A stretch of 23,148 bases of DNA from Pseudaeromonas sp038247115 (GTDB lineage Bacteria; Pseudomonadota; Gammaproteobacteria; Enterobacterales; Aeromonadaceae): the NCBI GenBank assembly GCA_038247115.1, contig JBBRVG010000068.1, forward strand, positions 1-23,148. Reading direction: 5' to 3'. The notes below the pieces were generated by a model that worked only from the letters and a program-made list of their open reading frames with translations, made no database searches and was not told the origin of the DNA. The position numbers were made by a program, and so were the translations under genes. Shown here piece after piece: positions 6,329 to 13,724 of the stretch (position 1 is its first letter; the number at the start of each line of letters is the position of its first letter).

Positions 6329-7531
6329 ATGAATCACGCTATCTCAGCCTCTGAGTCCCTGATGCCGCCACCAACGGTAGCGCACTGGGGGGGCGTCGCC
6401 GCCCTGTCGATGTGCGTGGCCATGTTGATCGCGGCTGAGTTTATGCCGGTCAGTCTGCTGACGCCTATAGCTCGGGATCTGGGTGCCACCGAGGGACAGG
6501 CTGGCCTGGCTATCTCGATATCAGGACTATTTGCGGTACTGGCCAGCCTGCTGATTGCCCGGCTGAGCGCTCGTCTGGATCGACGCCATGTACTCATCGG
6601 CTTGACGCTGCTGATGTTGCTCTCTTTGTGCCTGATTGCCATCAGTCCCAGTTTTTGGTTGTTAATGGTCTCCCGGGCGCTACTGGGGATCGTCATCGGC
6701 GGCTTCTGGGCTTTGGCCACCGCCACCGCCATGCGGCTGGTCGATAGTGCTTCGGTGCCCAAAGCACTGGGACTCATGTATATGGGTAATGCCATGGCAA
6801 CTGCCTTTGCAGCACCCTTGGGCAGCTATCTGGGAGGTATCATTGGCTGGCGCGGCGTATTCTGGTTGCTAACCCCTGCGGTCCTGGTGAACATCTTCTG
6901 GCTGTGGCGCGGCTTGCCGTCCATGCCACCGCAACCGGCTGAAGCATCCAGCTCCATAGGGTCCTTGCTGCAACGTCGCCATGTGCTGTTTGCCATGATC
7001 GGCGTGATGCTGACCTTTGCCGGAGCCTTCACCGCCTTTACTTACCTACGACCTTTTCTGGAAACGCGCAGCCATGTCAGCGTGCCCCAACTCTCGGCCT
7101 TGCTGCTGGCTCTGGGTTTGGCCGGATTCATCGGCACCACGGCCGCTAGTGCAGCGCTGGCTAACCACCTCTACCGACTGTTGCGCTGGCTGCCACTGGC
7201 GCTAGCCCTGGTGACGCTGGCGCTGATGCTGGTCGAACATCAACTCTGGGGCGTGGCATTGGCCATGACGTTATGGGGCGCTATCAATGCCGCCATTCCT
7301 GTCGGCTGGTCGGCCTGGATCGCCGATGGCATTCGGGACGCACCGGAGAGCGGCGGCGGTTTGATGGTGGCTGCGATCCAGCTTTCCATCATGCTCGGCG
7401 CCGCTCTGGGCGGCATATTGCTGGATCTGATTTCGGTCGAGGCAACCTTTATCGCCAGCGCCCTACTGCTCATCACCGCCACCCTGATCATCGGTAATGG
7501 CACACGTCTCAGACCCATGATCCGGAATTAG
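6329..7531 (+). CDS. MFS transporter, DHA1-type (AraJ/SotB/YdhP-like)
   Basis: A 400-residue protein with about 12 hydrophobic helices, the length expected for drug:H+ antiporter-1 family members. The N-terminal 'AAEFMPVSLLTPIARDLG' and 'EGQAGLAISISG' blocks, followed by the loop 2-3 signature ARLSARLDRRHVL (78-90), place it with sugar/drug efflux proteins such as SotB, AraJ or YdhP. It should work in the inner membrane exporting a small solute, whose identity the sequence does not show. The start has AAGGA about ten bases upstream. It directly follows the cyclophilin-like gene, so the two are probably co-transcribed. Confidence 0.88.
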   Translation: MNHAISASESLMPPPTVAHWGGVAALSMCVAMLIAAEFMPVSLLTPIARDLGATEGQAGLAISISGLFAVLASLLIARLSARLDRRHVLIGLTLLMLLSLCLIAISPSFWLLMVSRALLGIVIGGFWALATATAMRLVDSASVPKALGLMYMGNAMATAFAAPLGSYLGGIIGWRGVFWLLTPAVLVNIFWLWRGLPSMPPQPAEASSSIGSLLQRRHVLFAMIGVMLTFAGAFTAFTYLRPFLETRSHVSVPQLSALLLALGLAGFIGTTAASAALANHLYRLLRWLPLALALVTLALMLVEHQLWGVALAMTLWGAINAAIPVGWSAWIADGIRDAPESGGGLMVAAIQLSIMLGAALGGILLDLISVEATFIASALLLITATLIIGNGTRLRPMIRN

Positions 7532-7556
7532 TTAGCCTCGCATCGGTTTCACTCAT

Positions 7557-7573
7557 GCCGCCAAAATGGCGGC
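7557..7573 (+). terminator. Hairpin shortly after MFS gene
   Basis: Perfect 7-bp stem GCCGCCA / TGGCGGC with an AAA loop, 25 bases after the MFS stop. There is no following T run, so it may be a pause or stability element rather than a full terminator. Confidence 0.4.
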
Positions 7574-7705
7574 GTCACCATCGAGTACAACCAGCCGCTG
7601 GCCTTCTATGAGGCAATGGGGCTATCCGCTGAAACCACCCGCGAGATAGAGCGTCAATTTACGGAACGCCTACCGGCATCCCCGGGATCCGTGCTGTATC
7701 GCTAA
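7574..7705 (+). pseudogene. Orphan C-terminal coding fragment
   Basis: An open frame without start codon reads VTIEYNQPLAFYEAMGLSAE then TTREIERQFTERLPASPGSV and ends at TAA (7703-7705). It has the codon style of its neighbours and looks like the amphipathic C-terminus of a real protein. It lies in the same frame as the MFS gene just upstream but beyond its stop. No RBS, ATG or rest of the protein is visible, so it is best explained as the tail of a deleted gene. I do not recognise the family. Confidence 0.4.
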
Positions 7706-8059
7706 TCAAACCGGCTCGACTCCCCTATGGCGCATCGCATCCCGGATAAAATGCGCCATCTTTGTCTTCCGCTCCCTATGCCGCTTCGCCCGTATTCAAT
7801 ACCCCACCCGCCGGGTGACGCTCCAGAGACGCCACCTCGTCCTCTCTCTCGAGCCCCGTGCCGCTACCACCCCAGGTTCGGCACAGATTGTCAGTCCGCC
7901 ATTAGCGCTATGTTGCATATCGATTAACACTTTTTTACTAGGCGCCGACCCGACAGAGCGAGACAAGTATCTCATTTCAATGGCAGTATCGAATTTCCGT
8001 CTGGTCAGAGGCTGGACGGTTGATAACAAGTACTTACGGAAGTTGAATAAGGAAATAAT
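7706..8059. other. Intergenic region upstream of SAM hydrolase gene
   Basis: About 350 bases without a supported gene. An inverted repeat ATGGCGCAT (7727-7735) / ATGCGCCAT (7751-7759) forms a perfect 9-bp stem with a 15-base loop, followed by CTTTGTCTT, possibly a weak terminator for the preceding genes. TTGCAT at 7913-7918 could be a -35, but no good -10 follows. AT-rich sequence with the RBS TAAGGAA leads into the next start. I see no SAM-riboswitch-like fold. Confidence 0.45.
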
Positions 8060-8980
8060 ATGTCTATCCAGAAAACAGCGGCTGCTCTGCTGCTCAGCTC
8101 CTGCCTGTTGGCGCCCAATGCCTGGTCCGCCAGCGAGACCGATGAAGCCCTGGTGATCCAGACCGATTTTGGCGTTAAAGATGGCGCCGTCTCGGCGATG
8201 AAAGGGGTCGCCTTTGGCGTCGATGATGACCTGCATGTCTTCGATCTGACCCATGAGATCCCAGCCTATAACATCTGGGAAGCGGCCTACCGCCTCTACC
8301 AGACGGTGCCGTATTGGCCCAAGGGCACTGTGTTTGTCAGCGTGGTCGATCCGGGTGTCGGTACCGATCGCAAGTCCGTGGTGCTGAAAACCAAAACCGG
8401 CCACTACATTGTTTCACCGGATAACGGCACCCTGACGCTGCTCGCCGAGCACCTGGGGATCGCCGAAGTCCGGCAGATCGACGAGAAGACCAACCGCCTG
8501 CCCGGCTCCGAGAAGTCTTATACCTTCCACGGCCGTGACGTTTATGCCTATACCGGAGCTCGGTTGGCCGCCGGCAAGATCAGCTATGATCAGGTCGGCC
8601 CCAAGCTGGCGGAAAAGGTCGTCATGATCCCCTATCAACAGGCTGAAATCACCGCCAAGGGCGATATCAAGGGCACTATCCCGATCCTGGATATCCAGTA
8701 CGGCAACGTCTGGACCAATATCGACGATGCCTTGCTGACCAAGGCTGGCATCCAGAAGGGCGACCAGCTCTGCATACGCATCCTGGAAGGCAAGCAGGAG
8801 AAATACAGCGGCAGCGCCCCTTATGTCAGCAGTTTTGGCGATGTGCCAGAAGGCAAACCCCTGGTCTACCTGAATAGCCTGTTGCAGGTCTCCCTGGCGC
8901 TGAACATGGATAGCTTCTCGGCCAAGCATCAGGTCTTCTCTGGAGCCGACTGGCAATTCAATCTGAAGAAATGCCCATAA
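8060..8980 (+). CDS. Exported SAM hydrolase/hydroxide adenosyltransferase (DUF62)
   Basis: A 306-residue protein of the DUF62 family, related to fluorinase and chlorinase. Family motifs are TDFG (35-38), HEIPAYN (65-71), VVDPGVG (95-101), PDNGTL (120-125) and FHGRD (156-160). Characterised bacterial and archaeal members cleave S-adenosylmethionine with water/hydroxide to adenosine and methionine. A halogenase loop is not evident. Unlike the usual cytoplasmic form, it starts with a clear export signal (1-24, MSIQKTAAALLLSSCLLAPN then AWSAS). LSSC at 12-15 could even be a lipobox, otherwise cleavage falls after AWSA. The start has AAGGAA seven bases upstream. It stands alone, though it lies just before a methionine-related pair. 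Confidence 0.85.
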   Translation: MSIQKTAAALLLSSCLLAPNAWSASETDEALVIQTDFGVKDGAVSAMKGVAFGVDDDLHVFDLTHEIPAYNIWEAAYRLYQTVPYWPKGTVFVSVVDPGVGTDRKSVVLKTKTGHYIVSPDNGTLTLLAEHLGIAEVRQIDEKTNRLPGSEKSYTFHGRDVYAYTGARLAAGKISYDQVGPKLAEKVVMIPYQQAEITAKGDIKGTIPILDIQYGNVWTNIDDALLTKAGIQKGDQLCIRILEGKQEKYSGSAPYVSSFGDVPEGKPLVYLNSLLQVSLALNMDSFSAKHQVFSGADWQFNLKKCP

Positions 8981-9041
8981 ACAGCCACCCCAAGGCTCAG
9001 GCATCATATCCATCTCATTAGTTCAGGAAGATAGCCTGCTC

Positions 9042-9069
9042 TCGTTGGCGGCAGGATTGCCGCCAACGA
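9042..9069. terminator. Strong 12-bp hairpin after SAM hydrolase gene
   Basis: Perfect 12-bp stem (TCGTTGGCGGCA / TGCCGCCAACGA) with a GGAT loop, 61 bases past the stop. There is no T tract on the plus side, so efficiency as an intrinsic terminator is uncertain. Confidence 0.5.
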
Positions 9070-9238
9070 ACTCCCTCCGGTCGCAGCCAGCCACAGGCTA
9101 GACACGACGGGAGACGTCCATTCTTCGGCTTACCTTCATTCCCTTTCTCCCCGATCGCCTCTTACTTCGCATGCCCTCCTCCATCCCAACGCCATGGACC
9201 TGTGGATCGTCGCCAAGCTTGTATTCGTCAAAAGAGAT

Positions 9239-9278
9239 GGTAGTCTGGACGTCCAGGTGGCTACACGTCTTAGCGTCT
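9239..9278 (+). promoter_or_regulatory. MetJ operator: five phased met boxes
   Basis: Five contiguous 8-mers in perfect phase match the met-box consensus AGACGTCT at 5, 6, 5, 7 and 6 of 8 positions: GGTAGTCT, GGACGTCC, AGGTGGCT, ACACGTCT and TAGCGTCT. MetJ binds tandem 8-bp boxes cooperatively with SAM as co-repressor. The array ends 36 bases before the mmuM start. A single AGACGTCC (7/8) also lies at 9112-9119. The gene downstream makes methionine, which fits. Confidence 0.75.
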
Positions 9279-9314
9279 ATTTATCGATGCTTAGCGAAAA
9301 AATGGAATAACGAC

Positions 9315-10238
9315 ATGGAACATCAAACACTGATTCTGGATGGCGGCATGGGCCGCGAATTACAACGTCGTGGCGCGCCGTTCCGGCAGCCGGAGTGGTC
9401 AGCCCTGGCCCTGATGGAGGCTCCCGAGCAGGTGGTCGCCGCCCATCAGGCGTTTATCGAGGCGGGCGCTCAGGTCATTACCACCAATAACTACGCCGTA
9501 GTGCCGTTTCATGTCGGCGAAGGTTGCTTCGCCGAGCGGGGATCCGAGCTGACCGCGCTGGCCGGTAAGTTGGCCCGTCAGGCCAGCCGGGGTAGCCAGA
9601 CCCGGGTAGCGGGCTCCTTGCCGCCACTGTTTGGCTCCTACCGCGCCGATCTGTATCAAGCTCACCGGGTCACGGAATTAGCCGCGCCGATCATTGCCGC
9701 ACTTTCGGCTCATGTTGATCTCTGGCTGGCGGAAACCCAGAGCCTGATCGCCGAAGTGCGCGCCGTACATGCCTTGCTGCCTGCCGATGGCAAACCCTAC
9801 TGGGTCTCTTTCACCCTGCAAGATTCGGTGGTCAATGCCATCCCCCGCCTGCGCTCTGGCGAGCCGGTAGCCGATGCCGTCCGTGCAGCCGTGGAACTGG
9901 GCGCCGAAGCGGTGTTGTTCAATTGCAGCCAGCCCGAGGTGATCGAATCCGCCTTGCAGGTGGCTGCTGCCGTGCGTGACGAACAGCAAGCCTCACTGGC
10001 GCTGGGCGCCTATGCCAACGCTTTTCCCCCGCAACCGGAAGAAGCCACCGCCAATGATGGGCTGGATGAGCTGCGCGCCGATCTGGATCCTCCCGCCTAC
10101 CTGCAATGGGCCCAGCGCTGGAGCCAGGTCGGTGCCACCCTGATCGGGGGTTGCTGCGGCATAGGGCCTGAGCACATAGCGGTACTCGCCCAAGCCTTTG
10201 GCACCGAACAGCCAGAGGTAGCCACCGATGAGCGCTAA
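9315..10238 (+). CDS. mmuM: Homocysteine S-methyltransferase
   Basis: A 307-residue homocysteine S-methyltransferase. It opens with 'LILDGGMGRELQRRG' and has zinc-ligand cysteines Cys204 (LFNCSQPEV) and Cys280-Cys281 (GGCCGIGPEHI). The family transfers a methyl group from S-methylmethionine (or SAM) to homocysteine, giving methionine, in the cytoplasm. Its length matches E. coli MmuM (about 310). A longer frame from 9171 exists, but it would put 48 unrelated residues in front and run through the met-box array, so ATG at 9315 is chosen. The RBS is weak (GGAATAA). The last 11 bases overlap the permease gene. Repression by MetJ is expected from the operator upstream. Confidence 0.9.
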   Translation: MEHQTLILDGGMGRELQRRGAPFRQPEWSALALMEAPEQVVAAHQAFIEAGAQVITTNNYAVVPFHVGEGCFAERGSELTALAGKLARQASRGSQTRVAGSLPPLFGSYRADLYQAHRVTELAAPIIAALSAHVDLWLAETQSLIAEVRAVHALLPADGKPYWVSFTLQDSVVNAIPRLRSGEPVADAVRAAVELGAEAVLFNCSQPEVIESALQVAAAVRDEQQASLALGAYANAFPPQPEEATANDGLDELRADLDPPAYLQWAQRWSQVGATLIGGCCGIGPEHIAVLAQAFGTEQPEVATDER

Positions 10239-11589
10239 CAACAAGATAGGGCTCTGGTCGCTGACCGCACTGGTGTTCAGCTCCATGGTCGGCGCCGGTG
10301 TCTTCAGCCTGCCGCAAAATATGGCCCAGGTGGCCGCGCCACTGGCCGTGCTCATCGGCTGGGGCATCACAGGCGTCGGCATACTGCTGCTCGCCTTATG
10401 CTTCCTGCGTTTATCCCGGCAACGGCCGGATCTGGAGGGTGGCATCTACACCTATGCCCGCGCCGGTTTCGGGGAGCTGATCGGCTTTTGCTCGGCCTGG
10501 GGTTACTGGCTGTGCGCCACCATCGGCATCGTCTCCTATCTGGTGATCGTATTTGCCACTCTGGGCCTGTTCACCGATAGCGAGCAGAGCCGGATCTTTG
10601 GCGATGGCAACACCTGGCAGGCGGTAGCCTGCGGCTCGCTATTCGTCTGGGCTGTGCACTGGCTGGTGGCGCGCGGCATCCGCGAGGCGGCGCTGGTCAA
10701 TCTGCTGGCGACCATTGCCAAGCTGCTGCCCTTGCTGCTGTTTATCGTGCTGGGGCTGCTGGCTTTCCGTCTGGATCTGGCGGAGTTCGATTTTCAGGGC
10801 ATCAGCCTGGAAGTGCCGGTCTGGGAGCAAGTGAAGCAGACCATGATTATCACCCTCTGGGTCTTTACCGGGATTGAGGGCGCTGTCGTGCTCTCGGCCC
10901 GAGCGCAAAAACGCCAGGACATAGGCCGCGCTACGGTACTGGGCGTGTTGCTGGCGCTGGTGATCTATGTGCTGGTCACTGTGCTCGCCTTTGGCCTGCA
11001 AGCGCGGGAGTCGCTGGCCGGGTTGCACAATCCCTCCATGGCGCTGCTGATGGAGCAACTGCTGGGTGAGCCGGGCAAATACATCATTGCCATAGGGCTG
11101 GTGATTTCAGTGGCCGCCTCCTACCTGAGCTGGACCCTGTTTGCCGTCGAAGTGCCCTGGAGTGCCGCCATGCATGGCGCCTTCCCAGCAATTTTCCGCC
11201 GCCAGAATCGTCAGGGCGTGGCGATCAACTCGTTATGGCTGACCAGCCTGACAGTACAAGGATCCCTGTTGGCCGTGCTGTGGAGTGGCGAAACCTACAA
11301 CACCTTGTTGGCTATTTCGTCCCAGATGATACTGGTGCCCTATCTGCTGGTGGGCGCATTCTTGCTGCGCTGGAGCTGGCAACAACGAGGCCGGGCACAG
11401 GGAACATTCGGTGTCGGCCAGTACCTGATTGCCGGAGGCGCCACCCTGTACGGGGCCTGGCTGCTCTATGCCTCGGGACTGGATAACCTGCTGTTGTCCC
11501 TGTGGCTCTATGTTCCCGGCCTCGCCCTGTTCTGGCTGGCCCGACGAGGCTCACAGCAGCTCCCTCTGAACGCTGTCGTCAGCGACTGA
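10228..11589 (+). CDS. APC-family amino acid permease, ArcD-like
   Basis: A 453-residue inner-membrane protein with about 12 hydrophobic helices. The first helix carries 'SSMVGAGVFSLPQNMA', followed by 'IGWGITGVGILLLALCFLRL' and 'GGIYTYARAGFGELIGFCSA', features of basic amino acid/polyamine antiporters such as arginine:ornithine exchangers (ArcD, YdgI). By homology it would be called an arginine/ornithine antiporter. Context points elsewhere: its start overlaps mmuM by 11 bases and both sit behind a MetJ operator, much as E. coli pairs mmuM with the S-methylmethionine permease mmuP (a different APC branch). Uptake or exchange of S-methylmethionine, methionine or homocysteine is therefore a fair inference. 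AGAGGT lies upstream of the start. Confidence 0.88.
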   Translation: MSANNKIGLWSLTALVFSSMVGAGVFSLPQNMAQVAAPLAVLIGWGITGVGILLLALCFLRLSRQRPDLEGGIYTYARAGFGELIGFCSAWGYWLCATIGIVSYLVIVFATLGLFTDSEQSRIFGDGNTWQAVACGSLFVWAVHWLVARGIREAALVNLLATIAKLLPLLLFIVLGLLAFRLDLAEFDFQGISLEVPVWEQVKQTMIITLWVFTGIEGAVVLSARAQKRQDIGRATVLGVLLALVIYVLVTVLAFGLQARESLAGLHNPSMALLMEQLLGEPGKYIIAIGLVISVAASYLSWTLFAVEVPWSAAMHGAFPAIFRRQNRQGVAINSLWLTSLTVQGSLLAVLWSGETYNTLLAISSQMILVPYLLVGAFLLRWSWQQRGRAQGTFGVGQYLIAGGATLYGAWLLYASGLDNLLLSLWLYVPGLALFWLARRGSQQLPLNAVVSD

Positions 11590-11603
11590 CACCGCATCAC
11601 CAG

Positions 11604-11651
11604 GCGGGCTGTGACCAGAACAATCGGCTGAGCCGATCGGGTCATAGCCCG
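11604..11651. terminator. Long two-level hairpin after permease gene
   Basis: An outer stem GCGGGCT/AGCCCGC continues through TGACC/GGTCA (one mismatched pair between). Inside it is a second stem ATCGGCT/AGCCGAT with a one-base loop. It begins 14 bases after the permease stop. It probably ends or stabilises the mmuM-permease transcript, though no T run follows. Confidence 0.55.
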
Positions 11652-11802
11652 CACTGCACGCAATAGAAATGCACCTGTATCTGCAACTCGACCTTTATCC
11701 GCTTCTCACACCCGCATGGACCACTCATAACAGCCATTGCTCATTTGAGCCGCCTATGCGCGGCAACGCACCGACGTCAAGATTGCCGACGCCCATAGTC
11801 GT

Positions 11803-11856
11803 CTCCTGCTCCTGCTCCTGCTCCTTGCACCTTTGCAGCGAGAACGAGCGAGAACG
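11803..11856 (+). repeat. Two short tandem repeats upstream of small hypothetical gene
   Basis: CTCCTG occurs three times followed by CTCCTT (11803-11826), and AGCGAGAACG occurs twice in tandem (11837-11856). They end 17 bases before the next start codon. Changes in copy number could alter spacing upstream of that gene (inference). Confidence 0.8.
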
Positions 11857-11873
11857 GCCAGAGCGAGGTCAAG

Positions 11874-12158
11874 ATGAAACGTCAGAATGAACAACATCCA
11901 TCAAGCGGAACCAGTAAACGTTGCCGACTGCTGGAAAATAATTGGCACCCTCTTCAGCACTCTGAACACGGCAGCCTCCGCCAACGCAATGAGCCGAGTC
12001 AACTGCACACCCTGTTTGATGAACATGCCGAAGAAATCAATTCGATCTTGAAACAGCTCCCCTACTGGCCCAATCCGACACCTGAGGAGATGGACCCGGT
12101 TCCCGAGACAGACACTGAACCGAACGAGGACGTTCGAAACGAGATCCTGGTCCGATAG
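11874..12158 (+). CDS. Small hypothetical protein
   Basis: A 94-residue hydrophilic protein that I do not recognise. It begins MKRQNEQHPSSGTSKRCRLL, has a short likely helical stretch 'LHTLFDEHAEEINSILKQLP' around residues 44-63, and ends with an acidic Pro/Glu-rich tail. No signal peptide or membrane segment is seen. A weak GAGG lies about ten bases upstream of the ATG. Codon choice resembles neighbouring genes, but an opposite-strand frame of similar length exists, so coding is only moderately supported. It sits alone, about 215 bases before the BON gene. Confidence 0.45.
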   Translation: MKRQNEQHPSSGTSKRCRLLENNWHPLQHSEHGSLRQRNEPSQLHTLFDEHAEEINSILKQLPYWPNPTPEEMDPVPETDTEPNEDVRNEILVR

Positions 12159-12374
12159 CACAGCGCACTGACCACCGATCTGGCGCTCATGAGCAGATAC
12201 CCATAATCAACCCATACCAATCGTGAACAACTACAGGCACCTGCAGGCGTTAAGAGTTGATACCTGCAACTTCATTCCAGCCGACCAGCCCTGAGCCAAG
12301 GTTATGGCTGTTGCGACACCTGACCCTGTAATGCTGCGACTGGTACTAACTCTTTTCACATCTGGAGATCCACC

Positions 12375-13202
12375 ATGCATACCCTATCACGCAAGACCCT
12401 ACTGTTATCCAGCGTCCTGATCCTGGGTTCCTGTACCGGAGCCTGGGCCACGGCTCAAGCGGAGCAAAGTACCCTAGATACCCGGCAAGAAACTCAAATC
12501 TGGACCACCTACCTGCTGAGCCCCTACCTGCGGGCCAATGACCTCAAGGTATCGGTCCATAACGGCAAGGCCACCCTCAGTGGCTACGTGAACGAAACCG
12601 TCAGCAAGGAGTTGGCCAATGAAATTGCCCTCGGTGTGCCAGGCATCACCGAGGTCAGCAACCAGATTGAAGTCCAGACTGACTACACAGCACCCAAGGT
12701 CGGCCTTGAGCGCGGCTATGGCGATATCATTGATGACGCCAATATCACCACCGGCATCAAGTCAAAGCTGTTATGGAGCAAGTACCCCAACACCGCGACC
12801 ACCACAGTAGAAACCAACGGCGGCAAGGTGATTCTGCGCGGTACCACCGACTCGGCGGCAACCAAGAATCTGGCGACTCGTCTGGCCATCAATAGCCGAG
12901 GCGTCGTGGCCGTCGATAACCAGCTAGTGATAGATCCTAATCCCAAGCAGGATGCGACCAAGAAAACTGCAGACCAGGATGCTGGGCAGAACATATCGGA
13001 CAGCTGGATCACCACCAAGGTCAAGTCCACCTTCTTGTACTCCAACAGCGTCAGCATGTTTGATATTGCCGTCAGCACCAACAAGGGTGTTGTCACCCTG
13101 GCAGGCAAGCTCACCAGTGGAGCCGAACGGGAATTAGCGATCGAACTGGCCCAGAACGTCAAAGGCGTGAAAAGCGTCAAGGCAACTGGACTCACGCTCT
13201 AA
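12375..13202 (+). CDS. Periplasmic triple-BON domain protein (OsmY-like)
   Basis: A 275-residue exported protein. The N-terminus has a hydrophobic signal (1 to about 25). LGSC (17-20) could be a lipobox, while AWA or AQA just after offer signal peptidase I sites. Three BON domains follow at about 38-95, 110-180 and 205-272, each with 'V..nGkvtLsG.v' and a closing 'v..V.n.l' strand. BON proteins bind membranes or envelope components. OsmY, with two such domains, is an osmotically induced periplasmic chaperone-like protein in E. coli. GGAG precedes the ATG by about eight bases. It is followed 108 bases later by two lipoprotein genes that also look envelope-related. Confidence 0.88.
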   Translation: MHTLSRKTLLLSSVLILGSCTGAWATAQAEQSTLDTRQETQIWTTYLLSPYLRANDLKVSVHNGKATLSGYVNETVSKELANEIALGVPGITEVSNQIEVQTDYTAPKVGLERGYGDIIDDANITTGIKSKLLWSKYPNTATTTVETNGGKVILRGTTDSAATKNLATRLAINSRGVVAVDNQLVIDPNPKQDATKKTADQDAGQNISDSWITTKVKSTFLYSNSVSMFDIAVSTNKGVVTLAGKLTSGAERELAIELAQNVKGVKSVKATGLTL

Positions 13203-13310
13203 TCACTCATCCGCGATGGCCGGTTGCTCGGCAGTTGCCACTTCTGTCGCCACATCAGCCCGGGTCAACACGGCCACCCGGGATCACTATTTCTCACAAG
13301 GATCCACATC

Positions 13311-13724
13311 ATGAAGACCATTTTATCCCATAGCTCCATCACTCAGATGCCCAGCGGGTTACGACCTGTCTCGCTGTTGCTGCTACTCAGCCTGACGGGA
13401 CTGGCAGCCTGCTCATCCCCCCCTCCGGATCAGGAACTGCAAGCCGCTGAATTGTCGATCACCAACGCCGAAAAAGCGCGAGTGGCCGATTACGCCTCAC
13501 CGGAGCTTGGCGAAGCCCGTAACAAATTGGCCGCCGCCAAAGCCGCTGTGAATGAAGGCGATATGGATGATGCCAAGCGCTTAGCCGAACAAGCCCGCGT
13601 CAATGCGGATTTGGCAACCGCCAAGGCTGCGGCCGCTAAAGCCGCTGTGGTTAATACCGAAATGCAAGACAGTACCGAGACACTCAAAACCGAGATGGAT
13701 CGGAATCAGGGAGGCACATTATGA
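13311..13724 (+). CDS. DUF4398 lipoprotein
   Basis: A 137-residue lipoprotein. The signal segment (about 18-33, PVSLLLLLSLTGLAAC) ends in lipobox LAAC with Cys34. Ser at +2 predicts outer-membrane sorting. The mature part is an Ala/Glu-rich alpha-helical DUF4398 domain ('AELSITNAEKARVADYASPE', then 'LAAAKAAVNEGDMDDAKRLA'). The function of DUF4398 is unknown, but it commonly precedes or is fused to OmpA-type domains. ATG at 13311 has AAGGA eight bases upstream, and the frame upstream of it has no RBS. Its stop overlaps the next start as ATGA (13721-13724), so the pair is translationally coupled. Confidence 0.85.
   Translation: MKTILSHSSITQMPSGLRPVSLLLLLSLTGLAACSSPPPDQELQAAELSITNAEKARVADYASPELGEARNKLAAAKAAVNEGDMDDAKRLAEQARVNADLATAKAAAAKAAVVNTEMQDSTETLKTEMDRNQGGTL

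Noticed and set aside
6334..6795. 153-codon minus-strand ORF inside the MFS gene
   Set aside because: Composition is that of an antisense shadow of a GC-rich membrane protein gene, with no RBS.
7800..8059. Met boxes or a SAM riboswitch upstream of the SAM hydrolase gene
   Set aside because: Only isolated 5/8 matches to AGACGTCT, not in phase, and no SAM riboswitch pattern recognised.
9171..9314. Longer N-terminus for the homocysteine methyltransferase
   Set aside because: It would add 48 residues unlike the family, has no RBS, and overlaps the phased met boxes. The family start is at 9315.
11669..11890. 73-codon plus-strand ORF
   Set aside because: Its content is driven by a CTCCTG repeat, it has no RBS, and it overlaps the better-supported small gene at 11874.
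12716..13195. 159-codon minus-strand ORF within the BON gene
   Set aside because: Shadow of the triple-BON coding sequence, which has signal peptide, RBS and domain support.
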